DNA of 6,875 bases from positions 1-6,875 of the forward strand of contig JAZLCV010000188.1 of NCBI GenBank assembly GCA_045614365.1, in the 5' to 3' direction. The DNA comes from SIG480 sp045614365 (GTDB taxonomy: Bacteria; Bacillota; Clostridia; Oscillospirales; JAAYXM01). The position numbers and the translations under genes are program-made. A model generated the notes under the pieces. It saw nothing but the letters and a program-made list of their open reading frames with translations, was not told the DNA's origin and searched no databases. Shown one piece after another: positions 1 to 6,513 of the stretch (positions within the stretch are counted from its first letter, which is position 1; each line of letters starts with the position of its first letter).

Positions 1-28
1 AAAGCATAACAACGATATATACGGGGAG

Positions 29-69
29 AGCGGGACAGCACAGGTTGAAAAGCCGTCCTGCTTATTTTT
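29..69 (+). terminator. Rho-independent terminator of an upstream transcript
   Basis: The arm at 29-39 pairs with 52-62 to give a stem of about 11 pairs, with one A-C mismatch and one G-T wobble and a 12-base loop (40-51). It is followed by a T-rich run at 62-69. This is the usual form of an intrinsic terminator and suggests that a + strand gene ends just before or at the window edge. A TAA at 7-9 could be its stop codon, but too little is visible to name the gene. The hairpin also separates that transcript from the operon that starts about 70 bases later. Confidence 0.6.
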
Positions 70-102
70 ATGCGGAAATACATATATTTTGCTTCAAAAC
101 TA

Positions 103-131
103 TTGACGAATAGGGAAAAATTTATTAAAAT
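103..131 (+). promoter_or_regulatory. Sigma-A type promoter of the sugar kinase operon
   Basis: The -35 hexamer TTGACG (103-108) is five of six to consensus. It is separated by exactly 17 bases from the -10 hexamer TAAAAT (126-131), also five of six. Transcription would start near 138, giving a short leader before the ribosome binding site at 146-153. The surrounding AT-rich sequence (110-145) fits a Firmicute promoter. No clear operator palindrome is visible next to it. Being the only good promoter before the four closely spaced genes, it probably drives all of them. Confidence 0.7.
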
Positions 132-145
132 ATATATATTAAAAC

Positions 146-153
146 AAAGGTGG
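146..153 (+). promoter_or_regulatory. Ribosome binding site that fixes the kinase start at ATG 162
   Basis: AAAGGTGG is seven of eight to AAAGGAGG and lies 8 bases before ATG 162. An in-frame GTG at 150 falls inside this site and so cannot be the real start, even though it gives a longer reading frame. Confidence 0.65.
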
Positions 154-161
154 TAAGAAAA

Positions 162-1109
162 ATGTATGATGTAGCATGCGTTGGCATCCTTGTTGCGGAT
201 GCAATATGCAAGGAAGTGAACAAGCTTCCTGAAAAGGGAAAACTTGCTCTTATAGACAGCGTTAAGTTGTATAACGGCGGATGTGCAATGAGCGCGGCAA
301 TAAATATGTCTGTTCTCGGCTCGAAAACTGCTATGGTCGGAAAAATCGGAAACGACGGTTTCGGTACATATTTAAAATCCGTTCTTGTTGAAAAAGGCGT
401 AAATATCGACGGTCTTGTTATTGAGGATGGCGGAGATACCTCTGCATCCGTTGTTGTTGTTGATTCAAGCGGAGAGCGTTCGTTCCTTCATTGCAAGGGA
501 ACCAACGATACTTTCTGCTATGATGATGTGAACTTTGATGTTATTGAAAATTCACGCATAGTATTTGTTGCCGGCTCGATGCTTATGAGCACGTTTGACG
601 GTGAGGACTGTGCACGTATGCTGGGGCGCGCAAAGGAAATGGGCAAAATCACGGCGCTTGATACCGCATGGGATGATAGCGGACGCTGGATGAGCGTGCT
701 TAAGCCCGCTTTGCAGTATGTTGACTATTTTATCCCCAGCATTGAAGAGGCAATTGAGCTTGCCGGCGGTGAAACAGACCACGACAAAATTGCAGATTTC
801 TTCTTCGATTGCGGTGTAAAGCATGTTGCAATAAAGGTGGGCAAAAAAGGATGCTACTGCAGAGAAAGCAGGGAAGCAAAGGGCGTTTATATTGCTCCGT
901 TTACCCGCGAAAATCCAGTTGACACGACCGGCGCCGGAGATTCGTGGTGTTCCGGTTTCCTTCACGGTATTGCAATTGGCAAGACGATGGAAGAAGCCTG
1001 CCTTATCGGAAATGCCGTCGGTGCGCATATCATTATGGCTGTAGGTGCAACAACAGGTATTGTTCCTTATTCCGAAATTGAGAAATTCATAGAAGAAAAC
1101 AGGAAGTAA
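162..1109 (+). CDS. PfkB-family carbohydrate kinase (ribokinase-like), substrate unknown
   Basis: This 315-residue cytoplasmic protein belongs to the PfkB/ribokinase superfamily, which transfers phosphate from ATP to a sugar or nucleoside hydroxyl. Two family hallmarks are visible. One is the N-terminal glycine motif NGGCAMSAAIN (about residues 38-48), followed by VGKIGNDGFG. The other is the C-terminal signature DTTGAGDSWCSGF (from residue 254), where the GAGD forms the anion hole and Asp260 is the expected catalytic base. The closing segment GATTGIVPYSEIE is also typical. Length is normal for the family (about 300-330). ATG 162 is chosen because the ribosome binding site lies at 146-153; GTG 150 would add only MVRK. 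The stop codon is 5 bases before a ROK regulator gene, so the two are probably translationally coupled and form a sugar-response pair. The substrate cannot be read from the sequence. Ribokinase, fructokinase, 2-keto-3-deoxygluconate kinase and adenosine kinase relatives all share these motifs. Confidence 0.9.
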   Translation: MYDVACVGILVADAICKEVNKLPEKGKLALIDSVKLYNGGCAMSAAINMSVLGSKTAMVGKIGNDGFGTYLKSVLVEKGVNIDGLVIEDGGDTSASVVVVDSSGERSFLHCKGTNDTFCYDDVNFDVIENSRIVFVAGSMLMSTFDGEDCARMLGRAKEMGKITALDTAWDDSGRWMSVLKPALQYVDYFIPSIEEAIELAGGETDHDKIADFFFDCGVKHVAIKVGKKGCYCRESREAKGVYIAPFTRENPVDTTGAGDSWCSGFLHGIAIGKTMEEACLIGNAVGAHIIMAVGATTGIVPYSEIEKFIEENRK

Positions 1110-1114
1110 ACAAA

Positions 1115-2263
1115 ATGGTGATGAAGGTTGAAAAAAACCACAAGACAGCTAATTTAAAGCTTGTCAAACAATCAAACCTGACCCTTGTTTTCAACTTGAT
1201 AAATGAGAATCAGCCCGTATCGCGAGCCTCAATAGCTCACGCTACGGGCTTGAGTCCTACTACAGTTTCTTCGCTTGTGGATGAGCTTATCTCGGAAAAT
1301 ATGGTTGAAGAAACGGGAATGGGCAAGCTCTCCGGCAGCGGAAGAAAGCCTATTCTGCTTGCAGTAAAGCGTGACGGCGGATGTGTGGCTGCGGTTGAAA
1401 TCCGTGACGGAGGCTTTAACTTAGAGGTTTTTAACCTTGAGGGGGCAAGCGTTCTGTACTGCAGCAGAGAGATAACCGATTACGGTGATATAGGAAATAT
1501 TATTGCCGATGAGGTTTTGGAAAAGTGCCGCGAGTTCGGGCGGCTTCTCGGTATTTGTGTGGGTGTTCCCGGTGTTATTGACAAAAAGACGAAACGCGTT
1601 TTGTCAACGCTTATTCCCATCACGCGCGACAATGATTTCTTTAATGTTATAAGAACCCGTTTTCCGGATATAAAGGTAAAGCTCGGTAACGAGTCGTCGT
1701 TTTGTGCATACATTGAAAAGACGCAGAAAAAAGAAATTCACAGCCTTGTATATATTGACATAAACATCGGTATCGGTGCGGGTATAATACTTGACGACAG
1801 AATTTTCACCGGTGCATTCGGAAATGCCGGTGAGTTCGGGCATGTTTCCGTTGATATCAACGGAGAAAAATGCAAATGCGGAAACTTCGGATGTCTTGAA
1901 GGGCTTGCGAATGTTCCTGCGATATGCAAGGCGGCCGGAGTGTCAAAGCTTACGGAGATTGACACGACGGATGAAAAAAGTATTGAAAGGCTTCGCGGTG
2001 TGTGCAGATACATTGCATCGGGAATAAATAACATAATAAATATGATAAACCCCGAAGCGGTTGTTATCGGAGGCGAGATTTCATATCTGGGTAAGCCGTT
2101 TCTGGAAGAGATAAAAAAAGAGCTTGCACCGATAATGTTTGCGGCGGATATGGAGCGTTTTTCGCTTGAGTTTTCCTCGGTTGACGGAAACCCCGTAACG
2201 CGCGGAGCAGGCAGATATCTGCTTGACCGTATATTTGAAGACGGAGATTTTATTATAGAATAA
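1115..2263 (+). CDS. ROK-family transcriptional regulator (NagC/XylR type)
   Basis: This 382-residue protein has the two-part build of ROK repressors. Residues about 14-70 form a winged helix-turn-helix (SRASIAHATGLSPTTVSSLVDELI at about 36-59), and the rest is a ROK sugar-binding domain. The ROK zinc site is intact: His243 in GEFGHVSV, and Cys253, Cys255 and Cys260 in CKCGNFGCLE. The glycine-rich DINIGIGAGI segment is also present. Kinase features are weakened. The N-terminal phosphate-binding DxGGT motif reads EIRDGGFNL, and the usual catalytic Asp of NDxxxAA is Glu in GNESSFCAY. It is therefore probably a regulator, not a glucokinase. Family members bind a sugar or sugar phosphate and release their operator. 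ATG 1115 follows AGGAAG at 1101-1106, which overlaps the kinase stop. The likely role is control of the adjacent PfkB kinase and perhaps unlinked sugar genes. The effector is unknown. A long inverted repeat lies inside the HTH coding region (1212-1250). Confidence 0.9.
   Translation: MVMKVEKNHKTANLKLVKQSNLTLVFNLINENQPVSRASIAHATGLSPTTVSSLVDELISENMVEETGMGKLSGSGRKPILLAVKRDGGCVAAVEIRDGGFNLEVFNLEGASVLYCSREITDYGDIGNIIADEVLEKCREFGRLLGICVGVPGVIDKKTKRVLSTLIPITRDNDFFNVIRTRFPDIKVKLGNESSFCAYIEKTQKKEIHSLVYIDINIGIGAGIILDDRIFTGAFGNAGEFGHVSVDINGEKCKCGNFGCLEGLANVPAICKAAGVSKLTEIDTTDEKSIERLRGVCRYIASGINNIINMINPEAVVIGGEISYLGKPFLEEIKKELAPIMFAADMERFSLEFSSVDGNPVTRGAGRYLLDRIFEDGDFIIE
1212..1250. repeat. Intragenic inverted repeat in the HTH-coding part of the ROK gene
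   Basis: AGCCCGTA (1212-1219) is the perfect reverse complement of TACGGGCT (1243-1250). An inner GAGC (1224-1227) pairs with GCTC (1235-1238), with two further C-G pairs between and a 7-base loop. In all, 14 of 16 facing positions pair. It sits about 100 bases into the gene, in codons that specify the helix-turn-helix. It could be an RNA hairpin near the 5' end of the message, an internal operator, or chance. The sequence alone does not decide. Confidence 0.4.
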
Positions 2264-2264
2264 C

Positions 2265-2271
2265 AGGTGAT
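2265..2271 (+). promoter_or_regulatory. Ribosome binding site at the pth start, ambiguous start codon
   Basis: AGGTGAT matches the extended anti-Shine-Dalgarno complement (from GGAGGTGAT) over seven bases, but it overlaps both in-frame candidates GTG 2267 and ATG 2270. Measured from this site, the best-spaced start is TTG 2276. ATG 2270 would have to rely on coupling to the ROK stop codon six bases upstream. Confidence 0.4.
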
Positions 2272-2896
2272 GAAGTTGTCGATATTCGACCTTTTTAAGA
2301 AAATAGAAAGTGAAAGAAAGCCGCCACTCGGAAAACCGGAGTGGATTATTGCAGGTCTTGGCAATCCCGGCAAGGAATATGATATGTCGCGTCACAATAC
2401 CGGCTTTATGGCGCTTGATACAATCGCGGGAGTGAGCAAAACAGATGTGCGTGAGCTTAAATTCAAGGCGCTCTGCGGGAAAGGCGAAATTGCCGGACAA
2501 AGTGTTTTGCTGTTAAAGCCGCAGACGTTTATGAATCTTTCGGGTGATGCAATTGTTGCTGCAGCGGCGTTTTATAAAATACCTATGGAAAGGGTTATTG
2601 TGATATACGACGATATCTCTTTGCCTGTGGGGAAAATCCGCGTCCGTGCAAAGGGAAGTGCCGGCGGTCATAACGGAATAAAAAACATTATTGAGCGAAG
2701 CGGCACTGACGTGTTTCCGCGCATTAAAATAGGCGTAGGGGCACCGAAAGGCGAGGGAGAGCTTGTCGGTTGGGTGCTCGGATCCTTTTCAAAGGAAGAA
2801 CAAACCGTTCTTGCGGATGCAATAGACCGCGCGTGCAAGGCGACGGAAGAAATAATGACTGGCGGGTGTGCCGCAGCGGCTCAGAAATATAATTAA
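2270..2896 (+). CDS. pth: Peptidyl-tRNA hydrolase
   Basis: The product is a soluble esterase that cleaves peptidyl-tRNA released from ribosomes, freeing tRNA for recharging; the bacterial enzyme is normally essential. Numbered from ATG 2270 (208 residues), the signature GLGNPGKEYDMSRHNTGF carries Asn32 and the catalytic His42. QTFMNLSG carries Asn89, YDDISLPVGKIR carries Asp114, and GGHNGIKNI carries Asn135. These correspond to E. coli Asn10, His20, Asn68, Asp93 and Asn114, so the active site is complete. The core is preceded by about 24 extra residues (KLSIFDLFKKIESERK and onward) that E. coli Pth lacks. Similar short leaders occur, from memory, in clostridial homologues. The start is uncertain among GTG 2267, ATG 2270 and TTG 2276, differing by at most three residues. 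It lies 6 bases after the ROK stop, and its own stop overlaps the mfd ribosome binding site. The pth-mfd pairing is common in Firmicutes (spoVC-fin-mfd in Bacillus subtilis); no fin-like gene is present here. Confidence 0.95.
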   Translation: MKLSIFDLFKKIESERKPPLGKPEWIIAGLGNPGKEYDMSRHNTGFMALDTIAGVSKTDVRELKFKALCGKGEIAGQSVLLLKPQTFMNLSGDAIVAAAAFYKIPMERVIVIYDDISLPVGKIRVRAKGSAGGHNGIKNIIERSGTDVFPRIKIGVGAPKGEGELVGWVLGSFSKEEQTVLADAIDRACKATEEIMTGGCAAAAQKYN

Positions 2897-2902
2897 GGCA
2901 GG
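2895..2902 (+). promoter_or_regulatory. Ribosome binding site of mfd overlapping the pth stop
   Basis: AAGGCAGG begins inside the TAA stop of pth (2894-2896) and lies 9 bases before ATG 2912. The overlap indicates that the two genes are co-transcribed and possibly translationally coupled. Confidence 0.5.
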
Positions 2903-2911
2903 TTTGTTTTT

Positions 2912-5900
2912 ATGCTTGCTTTGACAGAGTGTTTAAAACATAATAAGGATTTTTCTGCTCTTTTGCAGAAGCTTGAAGCCGGAGAATGCCCGATTGCAAT
3001 CTCCGGCTTGTCTGCCGTACATAAAGCGCACATAATTTCAGCCGTGCGCATGATAACCAAGAAGCCGGTTATATGTATATATGCCGACGAGCTTGATGCA
3101 CGGCGTGCCGCACGTGATATATCCGTTATGTGCGGTGAAGAGGCGCGTATTCTGCCGGCGGTCGAACGGTCGTTCCACGATGTGGATTCTGCGTCTCACG
3201 AGTTTGAGCACGAGAGAATAGCCGCGCTTCGTGCACTTGCTGACGGAACAGCGGGCATAACGCTTGCGCCGGTGTTTTCACTTCTTCAGCGAACTGCGCC
3301 GCCGGCTGAGGTTGCAGAGAAAAGCATTACGGTGAAGCTTGGGGAGGAGTATTTTCAGGAGAAGCTTATAAAGAAGCTTTCATCTTACGGATACGCAAGA
3401 ACCGATACCGTAGAAAGCGAAGGACAGTTTGCTGTTCGAGGGGGAATTGTTGATATTTTCTCTCCGGGAGCAGAAAATCCGGTGCGTATAGAGTTTTTCG
3501 GCGATGAGGTTGATTCTATGGGCTATTTCGAGGCAGAAACTCAACGCCGCATAGAAAACGCAAAAGCAGTACGTCTGCTTCCGGCGGCAAGTTTTGGGAC
3601 GGATGTATATTCTTCGCTCGGGAATGCTTTGCGTGATGCGCTGTCGCGTGAACAGAAGAGAAAGAAAAAAAACGAGCGGATGATAAAGACACTCGAAACG
3701 GATATAGAGCTTATTGAAAACGGACTTCCTCTTCGTGCGCGCGACAGATATTTTAACCTTATTTATCCGGAGCATCATTGTGCACTGGACTATATTTCCA
3801 ATGATACAATAATATTTGTTGACGATTATTACCGTATCCGCGATGCTGCGGGACGGGAGAGAAAGCGCGAGTTGGATGACGTGCGGAGTCTCATTTTTGG
3901 AGGTGTTCTTCTTCCTGAAACAGATGGATTTTGTGAAGATTTTGAGCTTGTTAAAAGATTTGTTACCGAGCGGAAAAGTGTATTTTTAGAGGCGTTTGTC
4001 CGCGCTGAATACGGAATTTCCCCGAAAGCCGTGTTGTCTATGATTGCGAGAACGCTTCCAAGCTACGGTGGAAATCTTGAGCTTGCGTGTTCGGAAATCT
4101 CAGAGAATCTTGCAGACGGTAACCGTGTTATGATACTTACCGGTAGCCGCAAGAGCGCGGAGAATATGCAGGTCTTGCTTCGCGAACGGGAAATATCGGC
4201 GAGCCTTGATTTCATGCTTGCATCGCTTCCGGAAAAACCGTGTGTTATAATCGGCGAAGGCGTTCTTTCTTCAGGATTTTCATATCCCGGAGATGACTTT
4301 GTTCTGTTTACCGAGGGGCAGCTTATGCGCACGGCAGGAAAGCGAGGAAGGATAAAGCGCGATAAGAAGAATAGTCAGAAGATAAGCAATTACCGCGACC
4401 TTACTCCGGGATGCCTTGTTGTTCACGATTTGCACGGTATCGGAAGGTTTGCGGGGATTTCAAAGATAAAAACCGACGGCGTTGAAAAAGATTATATAAA
4501 AATAATGTATCTCGGCACGGATGCGCTATACGTTCCTGTAACTCAGCTTGATATGGTGTCAAAGTACATCGGCGGCGGTGAAGAGAGCGGTGTAAGGCTG
4601 TCAAAGCTTGGCGGTGCGGAGTGGCAGAAAGCAAAGCTTCGTGCTAAAGGTGCGGCAAAGGAGCTTGCCGAGGAGCTTATAAAGCTCTATGCTGCGCGGC
4701 AGGCGCTTGAACGCGAACCATTCCCGCCGGACAGTGATTGGCAGAAGGAATTTGAAGAGAGCTTTGAGTTTGAGGATACAGATGATCAGCTTCGCTGCAG
4801 TGCAGAAATAAAGGGAGATATGCAACGCCGCTATCCTATGGACAGACTTCTCTGCGGAGATGTCGGCTTCGGCAAAACCGAGGTCGCATTCCGTGCGGCG
4901 ATGAAGTGTATCCTCGGCGGAAAGCAGGTTGCGATTCTTGTTCCTACTACCGTACTTGCTGAACAGCATTATATGACGGCGTGCCGAAGATTTTCAGGCT
5001 ATCCGATAAAAATCGGGTTAACCTCGCGCTTTTGCTCGGACAGGCAGAATAAAGAAACTCTCCGCGGCGCGAAAACCGGAGAGCTTGATATGATTATCGG
5101 AACACATAAGCTTCTTGCCAAAACCGTTAGCTTTAAAAACCTCGGGCTTCTTATAGTTGATGAGGAGCAGCGCTTCGGTGTGTCACACAAAGAGCGTCTC
5201 AAAGAAATGACGAAAGAGGTTGATGTTCTTACTCTTACCGCGACACCTATTCCGCGAACGCTCAATATGGCGCTTTCCGGCATCCGCGATATGTCGATTA
5301 TGGAGGAAGCACCGCGCAACCGTCACCCGGTTATGACATATGTTTTTGAGCATGACCGCGAGATAATTGCAGATGCTATACGCAAGGAAATTGCGCGCGG
5401 AGGTCAGGTGTTCTATCTTCACAACAACGTATCGTCAATTGAAGCGTGTGCGGGGCGTATTTCACGCCTTGTACCGGACGTTACCGTTGCTGTCGGTCAC
5501 GGACAGATGGGAGAAGGCGAGCTTTCCGAGGTTATGCGGAAAATGGGAGAGGGAGAAATTCAGGTTCTTGTTTGCACGACTATTATCGAAACGGGAATTG
5601 ATATCCCTAATGTAAACACGCTTATCATAGAAGATGCCGACAAAATGGGGCTTGCCCAGCTTCACCAGATTCGCGGACGTGTCGGGCGTTCCACGCGCCA
5701 TGCATATGCGTATCTCACATACCGGCGCGGTAAGGCTTTGTCCGAAATTGCAGAGAAGCGTCTTGCGGCAATACGCGAGTATGTCGAGTTCGGCTCAGGG
5801 TTCAGAATAGCAATGCGTGATCTTGAGCTTCGCGGTGCGGGCAATGTTCTCGGTGCGGAGCAGAGCGGGCATATGATGAGTGTCGGATATGATATGTATT

Positions 5901-6409
5901 TAAAGCTCCTTGAAACGGCAATCGCTGAGGAAAAGGGCGAAGAGACAACGTCACTTACGGTTTGCAGTGCTGATCTTACCGTGTCTGCCAATATTCCGGA
6001 AAAATACGTTGCGTCAAGCGAAACGCGAATGGATTTGTACCGTCGTATCGCCTCAATTTCGGACCGAGAGGATGCAGATGACGTTATTGATGAGCTTATA
6101 GACCGCTTTGGTGAACCTCCAAGAGAGACAATGACCCTTGTTGATATCGCGCTTTTGCGTGTTGCGGCAGCGGAAGCCGGAATATGCGATATAACGCAAA
6201 AGGGTCAGAGTGTTAAGATAACAATGGTTGATCCGACGTTTGATATTATCTCAAAGCTCTGCGCAAAGCAGGAATATAAGGGCAGAATTTTGCTTAATGC
6301 CGGTCAGGAACCGTATCTTATGCTTAAGCTTCGGAATACAGACGATCCGTTGAAAGCATCTGAGACTTTCGTAAAAGCCTATAAAGAAGCAAAAGAACAG
6401 ACGGAATGA
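2912..6409 (+). CDS. mfd: Transcription-repair coupling factor Mfd
   Basis: This 1165-residue ATP-driven DNA translocase pushes RNA polymerase off lesions and recruits UvrA for nucleotide excision repair. The domain order is complete. The N-terminal UvrB-like module (about 1-340) has a degenerate Walker region, as normal for Mfd, and the conserved FAVRGGIVDIFSPG at about 172-185. The RNA polymerase interaction domain (CarD-like, about 495-555) includes VVHDLHGIGRFAGI and YVPVTQLDMVSKYIG. The RecG-like helicase motor has Walker A GDVGFGKT (649-656), Walker B DEEQ (750-753), TATPIPRTLNMALSG, and motif VI QIRGRVGR (919-926). The TRG translocation motif RDLELRGAGNVLGAEQSGHM is at about 969-988, and a C-terminal UvrA-masking domain follows. 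Length matches the family (1148 in E. coli, about 1177 in B. subtilis). ATG 2912 is supported by AAGGCAGG 9 bases upstream. It is last in the operon, and its final codons form the left arm of a hairpin (6396-6427). Confidence 0.97.
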   Translation: MLALTECLKHNKDFSALLQKLEAGECPIAISGLSAVHKAHIISAVRMITKKPVICIYADELDARRAARDISVMCGEEARILPAVERSFHDVDSASHEFEHERIAALRALADGTAGITLAPVFSLLQRTAPPAEVAEKSITVKLGEEYFQEKLIKKLSSYGYARTDTVESEGQFAVRGGIVDIFSPGAENPVRIEFFGDEVDSMGYFEAETQRRIENAKAVRLLPAASFGTDVYSSLGNALRDALSREQKRKKKNERMIKTLETDIELIENGLPLRARDRYFNLIYPEHHCALDYISNDTIIFVDDYYRIRDAAGRERKRELDDVRSLIFGGVLLPETDGFCEDFELVKRFVTERKSVFLEAFVRAEYGISPKAVLSMIARTLPSYGGNLELACSEISENLADGNRVMILTGSRKSAENMQVLLREREISASLDFMLASLPEKPCVIIGEGVLSSGFSYPGDDFVLFTEGQLMRTAGKRGRIKRDKKNSQKISNYRDLTPGCLVVHDLHGIGRFAGISKIKTDGVEKDYIKIMYLGTDALYVPVTQLDMVSKYIGGGEESGVRLSKLGGAEWQKAKLRAKGAAKELAEELIKLYAARQALEREPFPPDSDWQKEFEESFEFEDTDDQLRCSAEIKGDMQRRYPMDRLLCGDVGFGKTEVAFRAAMKCILGGKQVAILVPTTVLAEQHYMTACRRFSGYPIKIGLTSRFCSDRQNKETLRGAKTGELDMIIGTHKLLAKTVSFKNLGLLIVDEEQRFGVSHKERLKEMTKEVDVLTLTATPIPRTLNMALSGIRDMSIMEEAPRNRHPVMTYVFEHDREIIADAIRKEIARGGQVFYLHNNVSSIEACAGRISRLVPDVTVAVGHGQMGEGELSEVMRKMGEGEIQVLVCTTIIETGIDIPNVNTLIIEDADKMGLAQLHQIRGRVGRSTRHAYAYLTYRRGKALSEIAEKRLAAIREYVEFGSGFRIAMRDLELRGAGNVLGAEQSGHMMSVGYDMYLKLLETAIAEEKGEETTSLTVCSADLTVSANIPEKYVASSETRMDLYRRIASISDREDADDVIDELIDRFGEPPRETMTLVDIALLRVAAAEAGICDITQKGQSVKITMVDPTFDIISKLCAKQEYKGRILLNAGQEPYLMLKLRNTDDPLKASETFVKAYKEAKEQTE
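2976..3009. repeat. Perfect 10-bp inverted repeat near the 5' end of mfd
   Basis: AAGCCGGAGA (2976-2985) and TCTCCGGCTT (3000-3009) are exact reverse complements. Inside them, after one A-A mismatch, TGC pairs with GCA, leaving a 6-base loop. It begins 64 bases after the mfd start codon, in codons 22-33, which lie before the conserved UvrB-like core motifs. No T-run follows directly, so it is not a standard terminator. It would form a stable hairpin in the message and could slow translation or transcription early in a long gene, or it may be chance. Confidence 0.45.
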
Positions 6410-6427
6410 CTTCTAATTCCGTCTGTT
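6396..6427 (+). terminator. Hairpin at the end of mfd, probable operon terminator
   Basis: A 12-bp perfect stem (6396-6407 with 6416-6427) has an 8-base loop (6408-6415). The left arm covers the last four sense codons of mfd and the first base of its stop. The T-tract on the + strand is short (TTT then AC), so termination in this direction may be weak. Read on the other strand, the hairpin is followed by a T-richer run (complement of about 6385-6395), so it could also stop minus-strand transcription entering from the right. The roughly 85 bases after it are AT-rich and hold no gene that I can see. Confidence 0.6.
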
Positions 6428-6469
6428 TACAACGATGAAAAAGAAATTGAACTTTTTTGAAAATAACAG

Positions 6470-6498
6470 TTGAAATTTCTATGAAATTATTGTATAAT
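6470..6498 (+). promoter_or_regulatory. Strong sigma-A promoter in front of the tandem repeat
   Basis: TTGAAA (6470-6475, five of six to consensus) is separated by exactly 17 bases from a perfect TATAAT (6493-6498). Transcription would begin near 6505, about nine bases before the first repeat copy at 6514. A 6-bp inverted repeat (6474-6479 with 6483-6488, 3-base loop) lies across the spacer and could be an operator or an AT-rich accident. The promoter is not repeated before the second copy: the equivalent positions there read TCGGGT, not TATAAT. Confidence 0.75.
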
Positions 6499-6513
6499 AA
6501 GCTTTGGATTTAC

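Noticed and set aside
2..113. Two plus-strand frames open from the window edge to stops at 104-106 and 111-113
   Set aside because: Both run through the terminator hairpin and T-tract at 29-69, and the second also through the -35 box. The residues look random. A stop at 7-9 in the third frame fits better as the end of an upstream gene, though this cannot be proven.
2912..3950. Separate uvrB gene suggested by UvrB-like motifs
   Set aside because: The reading frame continues without a break into the RNA polymerase interaction and helicase domains. This is the normal N-terminal module of Mfd.
5056..5086. Inverted repeat CTCTCCG/CGGAGAG inside mfd
   Set aside because: It has a seven-base stem and a 13-base loop in conserved helicase-coding sequence. 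Repeats of this size are expected by chance over 3.5 kb.
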